This document shows, piece by piece, positions 58,719 to 64,000 of a stretch of DNA of 64,000 nucleotides (positions are counted from its first letter, which is position 1; every line of letters starts with the position of its first letter). This DNA comes from Melioribacteraceae bacterium. Lineage in GTDB: Bacteria > Bacteroidota > Ignavibacteria > Ignavibacteriales > Melioribacteraceae. Location of the stretch: positions 1-64,000 of the forward strand of contig JAKIUC010000012.1 in assembly GCA_021647785.1 (NCBI GenBank), given 5' to 3'. Below the pieces are notes generated by a model. That model searched no databases and was not told the DNA's origin. It saw nothing but the letters and a program-made list of their open reading frames with translations. The position numbers were made by a program, and so were the translations under genes.

Positions 58719-59753
58719 ATGCGAACAAAACATCTCGTAAAAGTATTCTACTTATTTACTGTAATAATATTTTGCAGCTATTCTAATGCACAGAATGTTT
58801 CAAAAACTGGAACCACAGCGGCAAACTTTTTGGAAATTCCTGTTGGTGCACCGGCTGCTGGTATGGGTGGTGCATTTGTAAGTTTAGCAAACGATGCCAC
58901 TGCCCTATTCTGGAATGCAGCAGGTATAGCTAACTTGGGAAAAACTGAGGTGATACTTTCGCATACACAATGGATTGCAGATACAAAGTTTGATTTTGCC
59001 GGTGTTGTATTACCCCTTGGCGAATTTGGTACTTTGGGCTTTAGCTTTACATCTTTATCGATGGATGATATGAAAGTTACAACTATTGACCAACCAGAAG
59101 GAACAGGAGAATTTTTTAGTGCTGGCAATCTGGCAATAGGAATTAGTTATTCGCGAAAACTTACCGACCGTTTCTCTATAGGGTTTACTGGAAAATATGT
59201 TCAAGAGAAAATTTGGCATATGACTGCTTCTGCATTTGCATTTGATGCAGGAACTTTGTTTAGAACTGACCTTCTTGGCGGGATGATAATAGGTGCTACC
59301 ATCTCTAACTTTGGCACTCCACTTAAACTTGAGGGTAGAGATACCCAGTATTTTATTAGGGTTGATGAAACTAAGACAGGTTCAAACGATAAAATTCCCA
59401 CAAATATTTCTCTCGACGAATGGGAACTTCCATTATTTTTTAGAATAGGACTTTCTACTGAAGCAGTTAAAACAGAAAACATTAGAGTTACGGTTGCACT
59501 TGATGCAATTCATCCAAACAATAACTACCCAAGTTTGAATATTGGAACGGAGTTTTCATTCAAAGAGTTTTTATTTATAAGGGGTGGTTATCAATCACTA
59601 TTTCTTGATGAAGCAGAAGGTGGAATTTCTTTTGGTGCAGGTGTTAATTCTAAAATGCTCTTTACTGAAAGCATTGTTCAATTCGATTATTCATATAATG
59701 ATTTTGGAAGACTTAAATTTGTACACTCATTTTCTTTAAGTATGATGTTTTAG
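58719..59753 (+). CDS. PorV/UPF0164-family outer-membrane protein
   Basis: A 344-residue outer-membrane beta-barrel of the PorV/PorQ (UPF0164) family, close to FadL-type folds. The signal peptide (about 1-25) is followed by the hallmark FLEIPVGAPAAGMGGAFVSLANDATALFWNPAG-like block (about 38-70; here WNAAG), and the chain ends in Phe. PorV family members carry T9SS cargo to the attachment machinery. Its position after two T9SS-sorted protein genes suggests a locus-specific shuttle, though several such paralogues usually exist per genome. Confidence 0.88.
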   Translation: MRTKHLVKVFYLFTVIIFCSYSNAQNVSKTGTTAANFLEIPVGAPAAGMGGAFVSLANDATALFWNAAGIANLGKTEVILSHTQWIADTKFDFAGVVLPLGEFGTLGFSFTSLSMDDMKVTTIDQPEGTGEFFSAGNLAIGISYSRKLTDRFSIGFTGKYVQEKIWHMTASAFAFDAGTLFRTDLLGGMIIGATISNFGTPLKLEGRDTQYFIRVDETKTGSNDKIPTNISLDEWELPLFFRIGLSTEAVKTENIRVTVALDAIHPNNNYPSLNIGTEFSFKEFLFIRGGYQSLFLDEAEGGISFGAGVNSKMLFTESIVQFDYSYNDFGRLKFVHSFSLSMMF

Positions 59754-59791
59754 TTTGTTGAATAATATTTTTAAAAGGTACGTGGTATATT

Positions 59792-61339
59792 TTGTATAGA
59801 ATAGATAAACTTTTTTTTTTAGTGCTATTAGGATTTAATACAACCTACGCAGCAACCTACACATTTTCAGAGAGTAGAAACAAATCAATTAATAATTATT
59901 TAAACCAAGCAGATAATATTGTTGCTACAGTTGATACTATTCAGATTACAACTGATGAATTTTACAATAGCTATGAATATGGCCCAGCATTTATTAAGCG
60001 TGGTGCAGAATCTAAAAAGAAACATCTCAATTATATAATCAATGAAAAACTTCTCGCCTTATATGGGTATTCAAATAGTATTGATACCTTAGAACAAGTA
60101 GTTGAAATGTACAACTCTATTCATCACGATATAATGACAGAGGAATTATTTAGGGATGATATCTTAGAAAATATTTCAATTAGTGAAAGTGAAATTGATA
60201 CTGTTGTTATTCAAAAACAATTAGTCCTTCAAATTAAATGGCTTTTTTCTAAAGATGAAAAGAGAATATTTGAGCAGAGAGAGTTATTAACTAAAGGTGA
60301 TAATTTTGATACGCTATATAATCGAGAATTAAAAAATGGTCTTCTCTTAGATGATCGCTCAATGACAACTAACCGCTACCAGCTTGGTAAAAAGAATCCG
60401 TTTCTTGCCAAAATAATTGACACATTACAAATTGGGAAGGTCTCCTCCCCTATCAACACTAACGATGGATGGTATTTAATTAAACTTGAATCTGCTTCGA
60501 GAAATGTTTTTACAACAGAAACGGAATATAACAAGCTCCGTGTGGAAGCCGAGAATGCAATTAAAAAAATTAAGATGGATAAAGTTTCAGATAAATACGT
60601 TCATAACATTTTACTTACGCACAATCCGGTAATAAAACGTGATGCCATTACTATTTTAAAATCATACCTTGGCAAATTTATACTCCCATCTGAAAAATAT
60701 GATGAATGGAATTTGGAACAGAGTTTAACAAATACTACTAATAAACTTGATGATTTATATAAATCTAATATTAGTAATCTTCCTCTTGTTAAACTTAATA
60801 CAGGTAATATTACTTTAGATGAATTCTTAAAGTGGTATAGAAATAGGGAGCAATATATTAAATTTAATAAAACCAATATTAAAACATTTTCCAGTTCTGT
60901 TGAAAATTTAGTATGGCGTATGGTTAGAGATAAACTTCTTATCAATTTAGCAATAGAGAGAAAATATGATAAGCAAACTTCTGTTATTGAAGAATCACAA
61001 TGGTGGAAGGATAAAATAGTTTACAGTGCTGTAAGAAACGAGTTGGGTAACTCAATTCTTATCGAAAATAAAGAAATTGCGACTGGTAAATTAGATAAGA
61101 GCGGAGAAGATAAAATTACTCAAGAGATGGAAAAAGAGTTGTCGATAAAAATATTTAGGTTAGTGGCTAATTTAAAGCAAAAATATAAAATTGAAATCAA
61201 TGAAAATCTGTTAAATAATATTCAAGTTTCATCAGAAAATGACCCAACTGCAATTGAAATTTTTACAGTTAAAAAAGGAGGACTGATTCCAAGAATGCCA
61301 TACCCCACTATTGATAGGGATTGGGAGAGTTGGGAATGA
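59792..61339 (+). CDS. Periplasmic parvulin-type peptidyl-prolyl isomerase (foldase)
   Basis: A 515-residue exported protein beginning at a TTG (59792), with a signal peptide (about 1-21) and a SurA/PrsA-like arrangement: helical N-terminal chaperone segment (about 40-140), a PpiC rotamase-like domain (about 150-245; NPFLAKIIDTLQIGKVSSPI, NDGWYLIKLES), then a helical tail. The rotamase core is divergent, so isomerase activity is uncertain. It probably assists folding of the outer-membrane receptor and secreted partners encoded just upstream. Its stop overlaps the next gene as ATGA. Confidence 0.8.
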   Translation: MYRIDKLFFLVLLGFNTTYAATYTFSESRNKSINNYLNQADNIVATVDTIQITTDEFYNSYEYGPAFIKRGAESKKKHLNYIINEKLLALYGYSNSIDTLEQVVEMYNSIHHDIMTEELFRDDILENISISESEIDTVVIQKQLVLQIKWLFSKDEKRIFEQRELLTKGDNFDTLYNRELKNGLLLDDRSMTTNRYQLGKKNPFLAKIIDTLQIGKVSSPINTNDGWYLIKLESASRNVFTTETEYNKLRVEAENAIKKIKMDKVSDKYVHNILLTHNPVIKRDAITILKSYLGKFILPSEKYDEWNLEQSLTNTTNKLDDLYKSNISNLPLVKLNTGNITLDEFLKWYRNREQYIKFNKTNIKTFSSSVENLVWRMVRDKLLINLAIERKYDKQTSVIEESQWWKDKIVYSAVRNELGNSILIENKEIATGKLDKSGEDKITQEMEKELSIKIFRLVANLKQKYKIEINENLLNNIQVSSENDPTAIEIFTVKKGGLIPRMPYPTIDRDWESWE

Positions 61340-61572
61340 GCGAGTCTATCAGGAAACTTGATGGTGCAAATATGGATATTGACCTAACTACGAATATAAA
61401 AAATATTTCGTGGGAGCAAGACCAATGCCCCTGGAATAAATTTGATGGAACTAATAAACACAAGTGTGCAGTTAAAAATATTTCAATTTGCACATATTTT
61501 TGCGGTATCGAATATTTGGATATTGTACTTTGTTGTTATCCGAATGAAAATCCGTGTAAAGGAAATGAATAA
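61336..61572 (+). CDS. Small seven-cysteine protein
   Basis: A 78-residue protein without signal peptide, started at the ATG overlapping the previous stop (ATGA). The C-terminal half holds seven cysteines (positions 31, 44, 52, 56, 66, 67, 74) in the pattern CPWNKFDGTNKHKC...CTYFC...CC....C, with HKCAVKN conserved-looking. This suggests a metal or Fe-S site, or disulfides if exported by an unseen route. I do not know the family. Tight coupling to the foldase, and the ABC binding protein starting 6 bp later, mark it as a component of the locus. Confidence 0.75.
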   Translation: MSESIRKLDGANMDIDLTTNIKNISWEQDQCPWNKFDGTNKHKCAVKNISICTYFCGIEYLDIVLCCYPNENPCKGNE

Positions 61573-61578
61573 AATATT

Positions 61579-62880
61579 ATGACTATTATCACTAAAATAT
61601 TATTTAAAATTATTATTGTAATTTTATTATTTGCTCTAAATATTGGATGCTCCAGAAATAAGAGAAGTGAAAATGAACTTCTTTACTGGAGCTCTAACCA
61701 TCCGGAAGAAATTATATTTGCTAAATATATTACTAAAGAATGGAATAAAATTAGCAAACCTGCACATATTAAATTTCAGCCAGTACCAGAGGGACAATCG
61801 AGTGAAGAGGTAATTCTCGCAGCAGTTGTTGGGGAAACCACACCGGATATATATTCAAACATGTGGCAGGGAGATGTTGAAATATATGGTCAAGCTGGTG
61901 TATTAGTAGCGCTTGATACATTGGCTGGCTTCTGGGATTTTATAAATGCACGATGCGACAGTGCAACAATTGCAGAAGTAACATCATCTGATGGGCATAT
62001 TTATCAAATTCCGTGGAAGATAAATCCAATTATGATGATATATAATCAGGGTATTGTTAACGAACTTAATTTATCAAAAGCTCCGCAGACGTATAGTGAA
62101 TTCATCGCAGCTTCAAAACTTTATCAGAAAGATAGTGATGGCGATGGTTACGTTGATAGATGGTTCGGTTATTCGGAAGTAGTTGTTACTTGGTGGCAGC
62201 GGTTTTTCGATTTCTATCCCCTCTACCTTGCAGCTTCCGGTGGTGCTTCTTTGATTGAGAATAACAAAGCGGTATTTAATAACGAGCATGCCGTGGGTGT
62301 TTTTAGGTTTTTGAAAACGCTGTACGATAATAATTATTTTTCGCGTGAAAGATTATCAACTAAGCAGGATATTTTTCTTACTGGTGTTATTGCTACAAGG
62401 TTTACTGGTCCTTGGGAAATAGCTCATTCCGAAAAATTCAAACCAAAAGGATTTGAGTATGGTTTTCAAAACATGCCTGTGCCGGATAACCATACTGGAC
62501 CTACTTATACTTACTGCGACCCAAAAAATATTGTGATTTTCAATACGTGCAGAAATCCACAATTGGCTTTCGATTTTATAAAATTCACTTTAAGCGAGCA
62601 GAATGATTTAAAGTTTTTAGAATTGACAAATCAATTACCAAGAAGAAAAAAGATTGAGGAAAACCCATTGTTTGAAGAATACTTTAATAGTAATTCAAAA
62701 ATGAAAATCTTTGCAGAACAAGCAAAGTATGTAAGAGGTACAGATATACACCCGGCACTAAAAGAAGTGTTCGATTTAATATCTCAAGAATACGAAGCGT
62801 GTGTAGTGTATGGAATAAAGTCTCCGGAAGAAGCAATACGAGATGCAGCAGATGCTGTTAATTTATTATTACTTGATTAG
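61579..62880 (+). CDS. ABC transporter sugar-binding lipoprotein (family 1)
   Basis: A 433-residue extracellular solute-binding protein of the sugar/oligosaccharide type. It has a signal sequence with a lipobox ending NIGC (Cys24) and then a family 1 SBP fold: LLYWSSNHPEE, TPDIYSNMWQGD, PWKINPIMMIYN, DSDGDGYVDRWFGYSE and the C-terminal lobe FTGPWEIAHS. It delivers a sugar to the permeases encoded next. The DSDGDGYVD loop could bind calcium. It begins 6 bp after the small Cys-rich gene. Confidence 0.92.
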   Translation: MTIITKILFKIIIVILLFALNIGCSRNKRSENELLYWSSNHPEEIIFAKYITKEWNKISKPAHIKFQPVPEGQSSEEVILAAVVGETTPDIYSNMWQGDVEIYGQAGVLVALDTLAGFWDFINARCDSATIAEVTSSDGHIYQIPWKINPIMMIYNQGIVNELNLSKAPQTYSEFIAASKLYQKDSDGDGYVDRWFGYSEVVVTWWQRFFDFYPLYLAASGGASLIENNKAVFNNEHAVGVFRFLKTLYDNNYFSRERLSTKQDIFLTGVIATRFTGPWEIAHSEKFKPKGFEYGFQNMPVPDNHTGPTYTYCDPKNIVIFNTCRNPQLAFDFIKFTLSEQNDLKFLELTNQLPRRKKIEENPLFEEYFNSNSKMKIFAEQAKYVRGTDIHPALKEVFDLISQEYEACVVYGIKSPEEAIRDAADAVNLLLLD

Positions 62881-62888
62881 TTGGTAAA

Positions 62889-63755
62889 ATGAAAAACAGA
62901 ATAACCAAAAATAAAATATTACCCTATATATTTGTATCGCCATACATTTTGCATTTCCTATTGTTCGTGGCTTTCCCTGTTATCTTTTCCGTTTTCCTAA
63001 CCTTCCATAAATGGAATATAATTTCTCCTATGGAGTTTTCCGGTTTAAATAATTATTTCCGATTATTTCAAGATGCAGTATTTTTTAAATCAATTGGTAA
63101 TACATTAATATTTCTGGTTATACATATTCCACTTCAAATTATTGTAGCACTTTTTATTGCAGAAATATTGAATCAGAATATTAAATTTAAGGGATTTTAT
63201 CGTTCAGCATTTTTTCTTCCTGTTATTGTTTCGGGTGTTGTCGTAACAATGCTTTGGCAGCAGCTATATGGTTTCGATTCAGGACTGCTGAATAGATTAC
63301 TGATAAGTGTAGGGCTTCCTAAAGTTGGGTGGCTGATTGACCCCAGTATGGCAATGCCATCCATTGCAATAATGGCAACTTGGAAAAATGTAGGGCTTTA
63401 CATTATTTTGTTTCTCGTTGGTCTTCAAACCGTTCCACCCCATTATTACGAGGCGGCTGAACTTGAAGGTGCTACACATTGGCAAAAGTTTTTCCATATT
63501 ACACTACCTATGATAAACCCAACTATTTTTATGGTTGTTATCTTATCCACAATTGGCGGGTTTTCATTATTTATTGAACCTTATATAATGACTGGCGGCG
63601 GTCCATTGAACAGTACAATATCTGCTGTGTTATATATTTACAAACAAGGCTTCTTTTATTACCACATGGGTTATGCTACAACACTTGGTTTATTTTTCGC
63701 TATGCTAATACTGCTTGTAGTTATTCTTCAAAAAAAGTTCATAGAAAAGGATTAA
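62889..63755 (+). CDS. ABC sugar permease, MalF/UgpA-like
   Basis: A 288-residue inner-membrane permease with about six membrane helices. The EAA coupling motif that contacts the ATPase is EAAELEGATHWQKFFHITLP from residue 188. FSGLNNYFRLF near the N-terminus is typical of carbohydrate uptake transporter-1 permeases. It forms a heterodimer with the permease encoded 7 bp downstream. No ATPase gene is in the window; it may lie further right or be a shared MsmK-like protein. Confidence 0.95.
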   Translation: MKNRITKNKILPYIFVSPYILHFLLFVAFPVIFSVFLTFHKWNIISPMEFSGLNNYFRLFQDAVFFKSIGNTLIFLVIHIPLQIIVALFIAEILNQNIKFKGFYRSAFFLPVIVSGVVVTMLWQQLYGFDSGLLNRLLISVGLPKVGWLIDPSMAMPSIAIMATWKNVGLYIILFLVGLQTVPPHYYEAAELEGATHWQKFFHITLPMINPTIFMVVILSTIGGFSLFIEPYIMTGGGPLNSTISAVLYIYKQGFFYYHMGYATTLGLFFAMLILLVVILQKKFIEKD

Positions 63756-63762
63756 CAGAATA

Positions 63763-64000
63763 ATGAAAAAGTTTGCATTTTATATTGCTCTTACTGTTGC
63801 TGCTCTGATATTTCTCTATCCGTTTATTTGGATGATAAGTGCATCCCTTGCACCTGAAAGTGAAATTGGAAATCTCTTTGCACTCCCATCTTCTTTCTCA
63901 CTCCGCAGTTATATAAGTATGTTTGAAAAAATTCCTATCGGGCGGGCATTTGTAAATAGTATGATTGTTGCATGCTCTATCACTGCCGGTGTACTGATAA
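63763..64000 (+). CDS. ABC sugar permease, MalG/UgpE-like (cut by window edge)
   Basis: The open frame from the ATG at 63763 runs off the right edge; 79 codons are visible. It opens MKKFAFYIALTVAALIFLYP with a membrane helix, then PFIWMISASLAPESEI and the periplasmic loop of MalG-type permeases (SLRSYISMFEKIPIGRAFVNS). It is the second permease of the CUT1 importer, 7 bp after the first. The EAA motif would lie beyond the window. Confidence 0.93.
   Translation, partial: MKKFAFYIALTVAALIFLYPFIWMISASLAPESEIGNLFALPSSFSLRSYISMFEKIPIGRAFVNSMIVACSITAGVLI

Overview
The window looks like a chromosomal segment of an AT-rich member of the Ignavibacteria / Bacteroidota-Chlorobi lineage. I infer this from several signs. 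Secreted proteins end in type IX secretion (T9SS) sorting domains with the NYPNPFNPST-type start. There is a PorV/UPF0164-family outer-membrane protein and a CarboxypepD_reg-TonB receptor. A Bacteroidota-style promoter (TTG...TAnnTTTG) precedes the lacI gene. The pyruvate dehydrogenase E1 is the homodimeric AceE type, and atpD-atpC stand apart from the rest of the ATP synthase genes. No rRNA, tRNA or CRISPR array was recognised.

Layout. 1-2180: atpDC on the minus strand with a strong terminator. 2181-4142: two palindrome-rich or repeat-rich spacers around an orphan lipoprotein. 4143-13176: a long minus-strand housekeeping run (purC, DUF971, pgsA, pgpA, cinA, recA, recX, mltG, Ig-like lipoprotein), interrupted between cinA and recA by a single-domain HUH transposase with flanking hairpins and a duplicated cinA tail. 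13320-17001: plus-strand POT transporter and three secreted accessory proteins. 17083-25134: minus-strand lpd-aceF-aceE, speB, yajC-tgt. 25412-28867: an 1151-residue protein that I suspect is a PPi-type PEP carboxykinase. 28900-33040: minus-strand CNNM/CBS protein, lipoprotein, VapBC with a mutated toxin tail, and methylmalonyl-CoA mutase large subunit. 33379-49347: a plus-strand run with a GH2-like membrane fusion, smc, a HAD phosphatase, lpxB, a DUF374 acyltransferase, lpxK, ppdK, queA, ispD, plsY and gpsA.

49932-64000 (continuing beyond the edge) is the most distinctive region. A LacI-type regulator with its own operator is followed by a T9SS-sorted carbohydrate-binding-like protein, a TonB-dependent receptor, a 1085-residue secreted protein, a PorV-like barrel, a parvulin-type foldase, a small seven-cysteine protein, and an ABC sugar binding protein with two permeases. 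It reads as a glycan-uptake locus joining outer-membrane TonB import to an inner-membrane ABC importer, with no SusD-like partner and no glycoside hydrolase inside the window.

At the PEP/pyruvate node the window encodes pyruvate dehydrogenase, pyruvate phosphate dikinase and the candidate PPi-PEPCK. Together with methylmalonyl-CoA mutase this suggests PPi-linked central metabolism with a propionyl/succinyl branch. All functional calls come from reading the translated sequence; no database search was possible.
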